Positions 1-7,366 of a stretch of 44,423 nucleotides of DNA are shown here, one piece after another. The DNA lies in NCBI GenBank assembly GCA_039583705.1, contig JAVKSM010000006.1:1-44423 (forward strand), read 5' to 3'. The position numbers and the translations under genes were made by a program. The DNA comes from JAVKSM01 sp039583705. GTDB taxonomy: Bacteria > Actinomycetota > Actinomycetes > Mycobacteriales > Pseudonocardiaceae. The notes below the pieces were generated by a model. The model was not told where the DNA came from, ran no database searches, and saw nothing but the letters and a program-made list of their open reading frames with translations. Numbering within the stretch: position 1 is the stretch's first letter; every line of letters begins with the position of its first letter.

Positions 1-72
1 CCGGAAGCTAAGCCCACCAGCGCCAATGGTACTGCACCCGACAGGATGCGGGAGAGTAGGACACCGCCGGAA
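1..72 (+). rRNA. rrf: 5S ribosomal RNA, 3' part only
   Basis: The first ~72 bases match the 3' part of bacterial 5S rRNA: the segment with AGCGCCAATGGTACTG followed by GCGGGAGAGTAGGACACCGCCGG is the conserved loop E/helix IV-V and closing-helix region. The 5' ~45-50 nt lie before the window. This implies an rRNA operon immediately upstream on the plus strand. The exact mature 3' end is uncertain by a few bases because the pairing 5' strand is not visible. Confidence 0.93.
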
Positions 73-83
73 CACACACATCA

Positions 84-118
84 GCACGGTGGGGGCCGAA
101 AGGCCCCCACCGTGCTTT
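84..118 (+). terminator. Intrinsic terminator of the rRNA operon
   Basis: A perfect 14-bp GC-rich stem (84-97 with 102-115) is closed by a GAAA tetraloop and followed by a short TTT. It sits ~12 nt after the 5S gene, as expected for an rRNA operon terminator. The U-tract is weak, which is common in high-GC actinobacteria. Confidence 0.9.
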
Positions 119-134
119 CTGAGGAGGTCTGTCC

Positions 135-1103
135 GTGGCGGCGGGATCCGACTCGGGCCGCAGTGGCGGTCGCGGCGCCGGGGCCGGCGGATCAGGCCGC
201 GACATCGGCGGTCAGCGGGGTTCTGGCACTGGCGGGTGGGACGCCCGACGTGGTTCTCGTCCGGACCGGCCGCGGTCCGAGCACGACGAGGACCGGAAAC
301 CCCGCCGCGCCCACGCCGGCGACGGGCAGGACAGGGGCCGCGAGCGTCGGGACGCCCGGGTCCGGGACCGGGCAGCGCCTCCCCCGGCCAAGCGCGCACC
401 CCGGGGGAAGCTCGTCGAGCCTGAGCTTCCCGAGGAGCTCACCCCCGATGACCTCGACCTCGAGGTGCGCCGGGACCTGCGGGGCCTGCCCAGGGATCTC
501 GCCGAGACCGTCGCCCGGCACCTGGTGGCGGTGGGCGAACTGCTCGAGGACGACCCGGGGCTCGCACTGGCCCATGCCCGCTACGCGCGGTCCCTGGCAA
601 CCCGGGTCGCCGTGGTGCGGGAGGCGGCCGGCCTCGCCGCCTACCGGGCCGGCGAGTGGGCCGAGGCACTCGCCGAGCTTCGCGCCGCGCGCCGCATCGG
701 CGGACCGGGACACCTCCCGGTGATCGCGGACCTGGAGCGGGCACTCGGTCGTCCCGAGCGGGCGCTCGAACTGGTCCGGGACCCCGAAGCCCGGAACCTC
801 CCGGCCGCCGAAGCCGTCGAGTTGCTCATCGTCGTCGCCGGGGCGCGGCGTGACCTCGGTCAGCACGAGGCGGCCGTGGTGAGCCTCCAGGTGCCCGAAC
901 TGGACCCGGAGCGTCGAGAGCCGTGGACCGCCCGCCTGCTCTACGCATACGCCGACTGCCTGCTCGCTGCCGGCCGCCTCGGCGACGCCGTGCGGTGGTT
1001 CCTGGCCGCGGCCAACGCCGACGAGGAGGGCGACACCGACGCGCCCGACCGTGCCGCGCAGGTCGCCGCCCGGCTCGCCGCCCCGGGGGCGGGGGCGACG
1101 TGA
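135..1103 (+). CDS. TPR-repeat-like alpha-helical protein
   Basis: 322 aa. Residues ~1-85 are low complexity, rich in Gly, Arg and Asp. From ~95 on the protein is a run of amphipathic helices with alternating small and large residues typical of tetratricopeptide repeats, probably a protein-interaction scaffold. The position (before a HAD phosphatase, tlyA, nadK and recN) corresponds to Rv1691 of M. tuberculosis; no biochemical function is assigned to that family here. GTG 135 is preceded by GAGGAGG at 121-127, a strong Shine-Dalgarno site 7 nt upstream. The site lies just 3-6 nt after the rRNA terminator, so there is no visible room for a separate promoter. The stop overlaps the next start (GTGA). 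Confidence 0.8.
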   Translation: MAAGSDSGRSGGRGAGAGGSGRDIGGQRGSGTGGWDARRGSRPDRPRSEHDEDRKPRRAHAGDGQDRGRERRDARVRDRAAPPPAKRAPRGKLVEPELPEELTPDDLDLEVRRDLRGLPRDLAETVARHLVAVGELLEDDPGLALAHARYARSLATRVAVVREAAGLAAYRAGEWAEALAELRAARRIGGPGHLPVIADLERALGRPERALELVRDPEARNLPAAEAVELLIVVAGARRDLGQHEAAVVSLQVPELDPERREPWTARLLYAYADCLLAAGRLGDAVRWFLAAANADEEGDTDAPDRAAQVAARLAAPGAGAT

Positions 1104-2182
1104 GCGAGCGAACCGTCGACGGCCACGGCAGCGAGCGAGCTATCGCGCAGGGGAGCGAGCGCAGCGAGCGAGCCGCGGCGCACAGCAGTACCGTGCTCGA
1201 CCGTTACGACGCGTTGCTCGTCGACCTTGACGGAACGCTCTTCCGCGGCGCCCGTCCGATCAGCGGTGCCGCGCAGGCCCTGGCCGGCGTCCGTGCCGCG
1301 GGCTGCCCCATCGGGTACGTCACCAACAACGCGTCCCGATCACCGGAGCAGGTCACCCGGTACCTCGCCCAGCTCGGGTTCCAGGTGGGCGTCCACGACA
1401 TCGTCACCAGCTCCCAGGCTGCCGCCCGGCTGCTCACCGAGCACTTGGAGCCGGGCGCCGCCGTGCTCGTCGTCGGCACCGACGCGTTGGCCGAGCAGGT
1501 CGATCAGGCGGGCTTGCGACCGGTGCGCCGTGCCGAGGACGAGCCGGCTGCCGTCGTGCAGGGTCACTCCGCGGACACCGGTTGGCGTGAGCTCTGCGAG
1601 GCGTGCCTCGCCCTGCGCGCCGGGGCGCTCTGGGTGGCGTGCAACGTCGACCCGACGCTACCCACCGAGCACGGGCTGCTGCCCGGCAACGGTGCCATGG
1701 TCGCCGCGCTGCGCACCGCCACCGAGCGCGAGCCGCTGGTCGCCGGAAAACCGGCCCGTCCTCTGGTCGACGAGGCGGTGCGGCGCATCGGCGCCCGCAA
1801 CCCGCTCGTCGCGGGTGACCGTCTGGACACCGACATCGCCGGCGCGGTCGCCGCCGACCTGCACAGCCTGCTGGTCCTCACCGGGGTGTCCGACGCCGCC
1901 GCGGTGCTCGCCGCACCCGCCGAGCAGCGGCCGACCTATCTCGCGGCGGACCTCGCCGGGCTGGCCGCCCCGTCGGAGGAGCTGCGGCCCGGGGAGCGTG
2001 ACGGATGGCGGGTGCGCCGACACCGGGACGGCCTGGAGCTGTCCGGGAGAGGTGAGCCGCTGGATGCCCTGCGCGCGCTGTGCGCGCTGCACTGGGCGGG
2101 CGCCGGTGGGCAGGTCGCCGTGCACGCCGACGGAGCCGACGCGCAGCGTGCGCTCGCCGCTCTCGGGCTGACTCAGGCCTGA
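1100..2182 (+). CDS. HAD-superfamily phosphatase, NagD/glycerol-phosphate phosphatase type
   Basis: 360 aa from GTG 1100. Motif I DLDGTL lies near residue 37, motif II is in YVTNNAS, and motif III/IV is the GKPA...GDRLDTDI stretch; the HAD core ends near residue 270. A ~90-residue C-terminal extension follows, as in Rv1692, whose family dephosphorylates glycerol phosphate (family knowledge). That substrate is inferred here. The GTG overlaps the TGA of the TPR gene, suggesting coupling. The first 31 codons, however, are made of a GAGCGA-type repeat, and a second in-frame GTG at 1193 would give the short N-terminus usual for the family. The true start may be 1193. Confidence 0.85.
   Translation: MSERTVDGHGSERAIAQGSERSERAAAHSSTVLDRYDALLVDLDGTLFRGARPISGAAQALAGVRAAGCPIGYVTNNASRSPEQVTRYLAQLGFQVGVHDIVTSSQAAARLLTEHLEPGAAVLVVGTDALAEQVDQAGLRPVRRAEDEPAAVVQGHSADTGWRELCEACLALRAGALWVACNVDPTLPTEHGLLPGNGAMVAALRTATEREPLVAGKPARPLVDEAVRRIGARNPLVAGDRLDTDIAGAVAADLHSLLVLTGVSDAAAVLAAPAEQRPTYLAADLAGLAAPSEELRPGERDGWRVRRHRDGLELSGRGEPLDALRALCALHWAGAGGQVAVHADGADAQRALAALGLTQA
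1101..1174 (+). repeat. GAGCGA/GCAGCGAGC degenerate repeat cluster
   Basis: Several copies of GAGCGAGC and one GAGCGCAGCGAGCGAG motif lie within 75 bp. In the current reading they encode a Ser-Glu-Arg-rich leader of the HAD protein. Such GAGCGNAGCGAG sequences are familiar as short dispersed repeats in actinobacterial intergenic DNA, so this may be spacer rather than coding sequence. Confidence 0.5.
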
Positions 2183-2187
2183 CCGGA

Positions 2188-2193
2188 TAGCGT
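2188..2193 (+). promoter_or_regulatory. -10 element TAGCGT, leaderless start
   Basis: TAGCGT fits the actinobacterial TANNNT -10 consensus. It is followed by 7 nt and then ATG 2201, the spacing expected if transcription begins at or next to the start codon. No -35 box is obvious. Confidence 0.5.
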
Positions 2194-2200
2194 GGACGGC

Positions 2201-2401
2201 ATGCGCACGAGCCCGGGCGACCGGCCCGACGCGACCGCCGCCATCCGCGTCGACACCACCGCCACCCCCACCGCTGGCGTCGACGCGGCGATGGCCGGCC
2301 TGGACGACCTCGGGCGGCTGGCACTCGACGAGCACGTCGGCCGGTTCGAGGCCGTGCACGCCGCCCTGACCGACGCCCTGTCGGCGATCGACGGGATCTG
2401 A
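2201..2401 (+). CDS. Small conserved hypothetical protein
   Basis: 66 aa, acidic, with a predicted helical C-terminal half (Ala, Leu, Asp and Glu rich). It lies between the HAD phosphatase and tlyA, the place held by the small gene Rv1693 in mycobacteria. I do not recognise a domain. ATG 2201 is chosen over GTG 2192 because a TAGCGT -10 element lies 7 nt before it, so GTG 2192 would overlap the promoter. Only 3 nt separate its stop from tlyA. Confidence 0.65.
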   Translation: MRTSPGDRPDATAAIRVDTTATPTAGVDAAMAGLDDLGRLALDEHVGRFEAVHAALTDALSAIDGI

Positions 2402-2404
2402 GGC

Positions 2405-3277
2405 ATGCCGGCCCGGTCCAGGCTGGACAGCGAGCTGGTGCGCCGAGGGCTGGCCCGCTCCCGCGAGCACGCCGTCGAGCTGATCGCAGCCGGTCAGGTC
2501 AGCGTCTGCGGTGCGGTCGCCGGGAAGGCGGCCAGCGCGGTGGACCGGGCCGCGCCCATCGTCGTCCGCGGCGAGCCCGGCCGCCCCGGTCCGGCCCGTC
2601 CCAGGTGGGCCTCCCGAGGTGCCGGCAAACTGCTCGGCGCGCTGGCGGCGTTCGGGCTCGACGTCACCGGGCGGCGCTGCCTGGACGCCGGCGCGGCCGC
2701 CGGCGGCTTCACCGACGTGCTGCTGCGGCGCGGCGCGGCCCAGGTGGTGGCCGTCGACGTCGGGTACGGGCAGCTCGACTGGCGGCTGCGCATCGACCCC
2801 CGGGTGGTCGTGCACGACCGCGTCAACGTGCGCCACCTGTCCGTCGACGACATCGGCGGCCCGGTCGACCTGGCCGTCGCCGACCTGTCGTTCATCTCGC
2901 TGCGGTTGGTGCTGCCGGCGCTCGCGGCGTGCCTGCGCCACGACGGGCAGCTCGTGCCCATGGTCAAGCCGCAGTTCGAGGTGGGACGCGAGCGCCTGGG
3001 CGCCGGCGGCGTCGTGCGGGACCCGCGGCTGCGGGCCGCGGCGGTGCTCGACGTCGTCGCCGCGGCGGCGGGGGTGGGACTTGGCATGCGCGGCGTCGTC
3101 GCCAGCCCGTTGCCCGGGCCGGCTGGCAACGTCGAGTACTTCCTGTGGCTGGCCCACGATGTCCAGCCGGCCCACGATGTCCAGCCGGCTTCCGGTGACC
3201 GGCCCGGCCACGACGTCGCACCGGGCGAGGACGCGGTCGCCGTGGTGCACCGGGCGGTCGCCGAGGGGCCGCGGTGA
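2405..3277 (+). CDS. tlyA: TlyA family 16S/23S rRNA 2'-O-methyltransferase
   Basis: 290 aa. The N-terminal S4 RNA-binding domain (~1-65, with LVRRGLARSREHA) is followed by a Rossmann-like FtsJ methyltransferase domain (SAM-binding stretch LDAGAAAGGFTDVLL, then DLSFISLR and MVKPQFEVG). In mycobacteria TlyA methylates C1409 of 16S and C1920 of 23S rRNA, which confers capreomycin susceptibility; the same role is likely here. The C-terminus is extended by a HDVQPAHDVQP tail made by an 18-bp duplication. The TGA overlaps the GTG of nadK. Confidence 0.93.
   Translation: MPARSRLDSELVRRGLARSREHAVELIAAGQVSVCGAVAGKAASAVDRAAPIVVRGEPGRPGPARPRWASRGAGKLLGALAAFGLDVTGRRCLDAGAAAGGFTDVLLRRGAAQVVAVDVGYGQLDWRLRIDPRVVVHDRVNVRHLSVDDIGGPVDLAVADLSFISLRLVLPALAACLRHDGQLVPMVKPQFEVGRERLGAGGVVRDPRLRAAAVLDVVAAAAGVGLGMRGVVASPLPGPAGNVEYFLWLAHDVQPAHDVQPASGDRPGHDVAPGEDAVAVVHRAVAEGPR
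3153..3188 (+). repeat. Two perfect copies of an 18-bp direct repeat
   Basis: Units 3153-3170 and 3171-3188 are identical and in frame in the 3' end of tlyA, encoding a duplicated AHDVQP-type hexapeptide. The pattern fits a recent slippage duplication beyond the conserved methyltransferase fold. Confidence 0.85.
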
Positions 3278-4197
3278 CCCGGGAAGTCCTGCTGGTCGTC
3301 CACACCGGCCGGGCGGCCAACCGCCAGATCGCGGCACAGGCGGCAGCCCGGCTCGCCGCCGCCGGCATCCGGCTGCGGGTGCTCGCCGACGAGTACGACG
3401 CGCTCAACGGCACCGACGGGATCCGGCAGGGGCTGGTCGAGGACTGGGCGCCGCGGATCGTCCCGCCCGATGCCGATGCCGGCGCCGGGGTGGAGATCGT
3501 GCTCGTGCTGGGCGGCGACGGCACGTTGCTGCGGGCGGCCGAGCTGGCCCGCCCGTCGAAGGTGCCGCTGCTCGGCGTCAACCTGGGCCGGGTCGGGTTC
3601 CTCGCCGAGGCGGACCCGGACGCTCTGGACGACGTCATCGCGGCGATCGCCGGCCGCAGCTACCACGTCGACGAGCGCATGACGATCGAGGTGACCGCCT
3701 CGCTCGACGGGTGCGTGCTGGTGCAGACCTGGGCGCTCAACGAGGCCATCGTGGAGAAGCGGAGCTGGGAGCGGCTGCTCGAGGTGGTCCTCGAGGTGGA
3801 CGGCCGTCCGGTCTCGGCGTTCGGCTGCGACGGGGTGCTCTGCGCCACCCCGACCGGCTCCACCGCGTACGCCTTCTCCGCCGGAGGCCCGGTGGTGTGG
3901 CCGCAGGTCCAGGCCCTGTTGCTGGTGCCGAGCAACGCCCACGCGCTGTTCGCGCGGCCCCTGGTGGTCTCCCCGGAGGCGGTGATCGCGGTCGAGCTGG
4001 CGCAGCCCGGCGATCCCGGGATGCTGGTCTGCGACGGCCGGCGCAGCATTGCGCTCCCCCCCGGATCGCGGGTCGAGGTGGTGCGCGGCGTGGCTCCGGT
4101 GCTGCTGGTGCGGCTGAGCGCGAAGGCGTTCACGGACCGGCTGGTGCGCAAGTTCGGGCTGCCGGTGCACGGCTGGCGCGGCGTGCCTCCCTGCTGA
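3274..4197 (+). CDS. nadK: NAD kinase
   Basis: 307 aa. Phosphorylates NAD to NADP. The diagnostic GGDGT motif appears in VLVLGGDGTLLRAA (~residues 78-82), followed by the GVNLGRVGFLAE loop, the NE motif in ALNEAIVEK, and the conserved TPTGSTAYAFSAGGP segment. Length and motif order are normal for the family. GTG 3274 overlaps the tlyA stop, so translation is probably coupled. It sits between tlyA and recN, the order conserved in actinobacteria (Rv1694-Rv1696). Confidence 0.95.
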   Translation: MTREVLLVVHTGRAANRQIAAQAAARLAAAGIRLRVLADEYDALNGTDGIRQGLVEDWAPRIVPPDADAGAGVEIVLVLGGDGTLLRAAELARPSKVPLLGVNLGRVGFLAEADPDALDDVIAAIAGRSYHVDERMTIEVTASLDGCVLVQTWALNEAIVEKRSWERLLEVVLEVDGRPVSAFGCDGVLCATPTGSTAYAFSAGGPVVWPQVQALLLVPSNAHALFARPLVVSPEAVIAVELAQPGDPGMLVCDGRRSIALPPGSRVEVVRGVAPVLLVRLSAKAFTDRLVRKFGLPVHGWRGVPPC

Positions 4198-4214
4198 GCG
4201 TCGGTCCCTCCGGC

Positions 4215-4220
4215 TAGAGT
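4215..4220 (+). promoter_or_regulatory. -10 element TAGAGT before recN
   Basis: TAGAGT ends 8 nt before GTG 4229. No Shine-Dalgarno sequence lies between them, so a leaderless transcript is likely. No clear LexA-type operator is visible in the short nadK-recN gap. Confidence 0.55.
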
Positions 4221-4228
4221 TGCCCGCC

Positions 4229-6037
4229 GTGCTGGCCGAGCTGCGCATCCAGGGCCTCGGTGTGATCGATGACGCGGCGCTGGAGCTGCACCCGGGGCTG
4301 ACCGTGGTCACCGGAGAGACCGGCGCGGGCAAGACCATGGTGGTGACCGGGCTGCACCTGCTCTGCGGTGGGCGCGGTGATGCGTCACGGGTCCGCATCG
4401 GCGAACCGCGGGCCGTGGTCGAGGGCCGCTTCGACCTCACCGGGGCGGATCCGGCCGTGGCGGCCGCCGCCGCCGACGCCGGGGCCCGGCTGGACGAGGA
4501 CGGCAGCCTGATCGCGGTCCGCAGCGTCGCCGCCGACGGCCGTTCCCGCGCTCACCTCGGCGGCCGGGCGGTCCCGGTGGCGGTGCTCGGTGAGCTGGGC
4601 GAGGCGCTGCTCGCGGTGCACGGCCAGCACGAGGCGCTGCGGCTGCTGCGACCCGCCGAGCAGCGTGCGGTGCTCGACCGGTTCGCCGGGCCGGCCGCGC
4701 AGCGCCCGTTGGAGCGCTACCGCGCCGCGCGGTCGGAGTGGCAGGCTGCCCGCGCGGAGCTGGTCCGCCGCCGCGACGGCGCCCGCGAGCTGGCCCGGGA
4801 GGCCGACCTGTTGCGCCACGGGCTGGCCGAGGTCGAGGCACTCGCGCCGCGCCCCGGAGAGGACCGCGATCTCGTGGCCGAGGCGCGCCGGCTCGCCGAC
4901 GCCGATGACCTACGGGCGACCGCGCTGGCGGCGCAGCACGCGGTCGCGGGTGGTGACGCAGCCGAAGGTGGTGCGGAGCCGGGCGCGCTCGGGCTCGTCG
5001 GGCAGGCGCGTCGGCGGCTGGCTGGCAGTTCCGACGAGGCGCTGCGGGTCCTTGAGCCGCGTCTGGTCGAGGCGGTGGCGCTGCTGGCCGACGTCGGGGC
5101 CGAACTGTCCGGCTACCTGGACGCGCTGGCCGCCGACCCGTTGCGGCTCGAGACGGTCCTCGCCCGGCAGGCCGAGCTCAAGACCCTCACCCGCAAGTAC
5201 GCCGCCGACATCGACGGTGTGCTCGGATGGGCGGAACAGGCCCAGCGGCGGCTCGCGGGGCTGGACACCTCCGAGGAGGCGGTCGCTGCCGTGGCGGCCC
5301 GCCGCGACGAACTGGCCGGCGAGCTGGCCCGCCACGCCGCGGCGCTGTCCGCCGCCCGCCAGGACGCCGCCACCCGGCTCGGCGCCGCCGTCACCGCGGA
5401 GCTGGCCGGGCTGGCCATGCCACAGGCCGCGCTGGCTGTCGCGGTCGTCCCGAGGCCGGCTGCCGACGACGACCCGGCCGTGCTGCGCGTCGACGGTCAC
5501 CCCGTGCAGGCCGGGCCGGACGGGGTCGAGGACGTCGAATTGCGGCTCGTCGCCCATCGCGGGGGCCCGGCGCTCCCGGTGCACAAGGGGGCCTCGGGTG
5601 GCGAGCTGTCCAGGGTCATGCTCGCCGTCGAGGTCGTGCTCGCTGACGCCGACCCGGTCCGCACGCTGGTCTTCGACGAGGTCGACGCCGGCGTCGGCGG
5701 CCGCGCCGCCGTCGAGGTCGGGCGGCGCCTCGCGCGGTTGGCCCGCAGTCACCAGGTCGTCGTCGTCACGCATCTGCCGCAGGTGGCGGCGTACGCCGAC
5801 CGCCACCTCGTCGTCGACAAGTCCGCCCGGGGAGCCGGCATCCGGGCGGGGGTGCGGCAGGTGAGCTCCGGGGAGCGGGTTGCTGAGCTGGCCAGGATGC
5901 TCGCCGGCGCCGAATCGAGCAGTACCGGCCGGGCGCATGCCGAGGAGCTGCTGGCGGTCGCGGCGGCTGACAAGGCGCCCCGGAGGGAGCAGGATCCGGG
6001 ACCGGCCGCCGCCGGTCAGCGCCGTCGGGCCGGCTGA
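4229..6037 (+). CDS. recN: DNA repair protein RecN
   Basis: 602 aa. SMC-like ATPase that acts early in double-strand break repair. Walker A is GETGAGKT near residue 31, a coiled-coil middle spans ~150-370, the ABC signature is GASGGELSRVMLA, and Walker B is VFDEVDAGVGG. The last ~30 residues are Pro, Ala and Arg rich. GTG 4229 (VLAELRIQGLG) is chosen over TTG 4220 because family members start at this point and a TAGAGT -10 element lies 8 nt upstream. steA starts 64 nt later. Confidence 0.95.
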   Translation: MLAELRIQGLGVIDDAALELHPGLTVVTGETGAGKTMVVTGLHLLCGGRGDASRVRIGEPRAVVEGRFDLTGADPAVAAAAADAGARLDEDGSLIAVRSVAADGRSRAHLGGRAVPVAVLGELGEALLAVHGQHEALRLLRPAEQRAVLDRFAGPAAQRPLERYRAARSEWQAARAELVRRRDGARELAREADLLRHGLAEVEALAPRPGEDRDLVAEARRLADADDLRATALAAQHAVAGGDAAEGGAEPGALGLVGQARRRLAGSSDEALRVLEPRLVEAVALLADVGAELSGYLDALAADPLRLETVLARQAELKTLTRKYAADIDGVLGWAEQAQRRLAGLDTSEEAVAAVAARRDELAGELARHAAALSAARQDAATRLGAAVTAELAGLAMPQAALAVAVVPRPAADDDPAVLRVDGHPVQAGPDGVEDVELRLVAHRGGPALPVHKGASGGELSRVMLAVEVVLADADPVRTLVFDEVDAGVGGRAAVEVGRRLARLARSHQVVVVTHLPQVAAYADRHLVVDKSARGAGIRAGVRQVSSGERVAELARMLAGAESSSTGRAHAEELLAVAAADKAPRREQDPGPAAAGQRRRAG

Positions 6038-6101
6038 GCCGCCGCGCCCCCTCCCGGCGCGCCTCCCCGCCCCCGGCGGCCTGGCTTGTCAGGATCGGGG
6101 A

Positions 6102-7286
6102 ATGAAGCTGTCCGGACTGCTGGCACGGGCCGCGCCCGACCTCCCCGGGGTGTGGGGTGTGGCCCGGGTCGACCGACACACCGACAGGCTGTTGCGCCGG
6201 GTGTCCACCGGGGACATCGCGGTGCTCGACCAGGTCGACCTGGACCCTGGCACCGCCGCCGCGCTCGTCGCCGCGAAGGTCGCCGGAGTCGTCAACGCAT
6301 CGCCTTCCATCTCCGGCCGGTTCCCCAACCTGGGCCCGGAGATCCTCGTGCGGGCTGGCGTCGCGCTCGTCGACGGCGCCGGCCCGGAGGTGCTGCGGGC
6401 GGTCAAGGACGGCGCCCGGATACGGCTGCACGACGGCGTGGTCTACGCCGGTGACCGGGAGCTCGCCCGCGGCAGCGCGCAGAGCCCGGAGTCGATGGCC
6501 GAGCTGATGGTGCAGGCACGGTCCGGGTTGTCGATCCTGCTGGAGGCGTTCTCCTCGAACACCGTCGAGTTCATGCGCCGGGAACGGCATCTGCTGCTCG
6601 ACGGCGTGGGCGTGCCGGACGTCGCGGTGCCGCTGCGGGGACGCCACGTCCTGGTCGTCGCGCCGGGCCGTCACCACGCCGCGGAGCTCGAGCGGCTACG
6701 GCATTTCGTGGGCGAGTACCAGCCGATTGTCATCGGCGTCGGCGCCGCGGCCGACACCGTCCGGGGCGCCGGCCACCCCTTGGCGCTCATCGTGGCCGAC
6801 CCGGAGGACGTCAGCGTCGACACGTTGCGCTGTGGCGCCCAGCTCGTCGTGCCCACCGACCCGGCGAGTCACGCTGGGGGGTTGGAGCGGGTGGCGGGCC
6901 TCGGGGTTCCCGCGGTCGCCTTCCCGGCGTCGGGCAACCCGGAGGATCTGGCGCTGCTGCTCGCCGACGCGCATGAGGCTGCGCTGGTGGTCGCCGTCGG
7001 CTTCCAAGCCACGCTCACGGAGTTCCTCGACCGGGGCCGTTCCGGCAGCAACCCGTCGACCTTCCTCACCCGGCTCAAGATGGGCGGCAGGGTGGTCGAC
7101 GGCGCGGCGGTAGCGGCCCTGTACCGGTGCCGGGTGTCCTCGGGCGCGGTGCTGCTGCTCGTCGCGGCGGCACTGGTCGCGGTGGTCGCGTCGCTCGCCG
7201 TCTCGGCTGCCGGGGACGCCGTGCCGGCGCTGCTGACCGACGTGTGGCAGCGGGTCGTGAGCGTTGTCGGGAGGCGCTTCGCGTGA
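6102..7286 (+). CDS. steA: SteA-like putative cytokinetic ring protein
   Basis: 394 aa. The protein matches the Rv1697/SteA family: an N-terminal thiamin-pyrophosphokinase-like domain (VVNASPSISGRFPNLGP near residues 64-80) and a single C-terminal membrane segment at ~350-370 (LLLVAAALVAVVASLAV). In Corynebacterium glutamicum SteA works with SteB at the division septum (family knowledge). ATG 6102 begins the conserved MKLSGLL sequence. A CAGGAT box at 6090-6095 could be a weak -10 for a leaderless start. The usual steB/mctB neighbour is missing: pyrG begins only 80 bp later. Confidence 0.88.
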   Translation: MKLSGLLARAAPDLPGVWGVARVDRHTDRLLRRVSTGDIAVLDQVDLDPGTAAALVAAKVAGVVNASPSISGRFPNLGPEILVRAGVALVDGAGPEVLRAVKDGARIRLHDGVVYAGDRELARGSAQSPESMAELMVQARSGLSILLEAFSSNTVEFMRRERHLLLDGVGVPDVAVPLRGRHVLVVAPGRHHAAELERLRHFVGEYQPIVIGVGAAADTVRGAGHPLALIVADPEDVSVDTLRCGAQLVVPTDPASHAGGLERVAGLGVPAVAFPASGNPEDLALLLADAHEAALVVAVGFQATLTEFLDRGRSGSNPSTFLTRLKMGGRVVDGAAVAALYRCRVSSGAVLLLVAAALVAVVASLAVSAAGDAVPALLTDVWQRVVSVVGRRFA

Positions 7287-7327
7287 TCTCCCTTCGTTGC
7301 GGAACCGCCGGCCTGCGGGTGCGTCGG

Positions 7328-7358
7328 CTGACAGGTCGGGTCGCAGCGGTGTTAGCGT
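7328..7358 (+). promoter_or_regulatory. Candidate pyrG promoter
   Basis: CTGACA at 7328-7333 (-35-like) and TAGCGT at 7353-7358 (-10) are 19 bp apart. The -10 ends 8 nt before GTG 7367 with no ribosome binding site, so the transcript is probably leaderless. Confidence 0.55.
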
Positions 7359-7366
7359 GAAGACCC

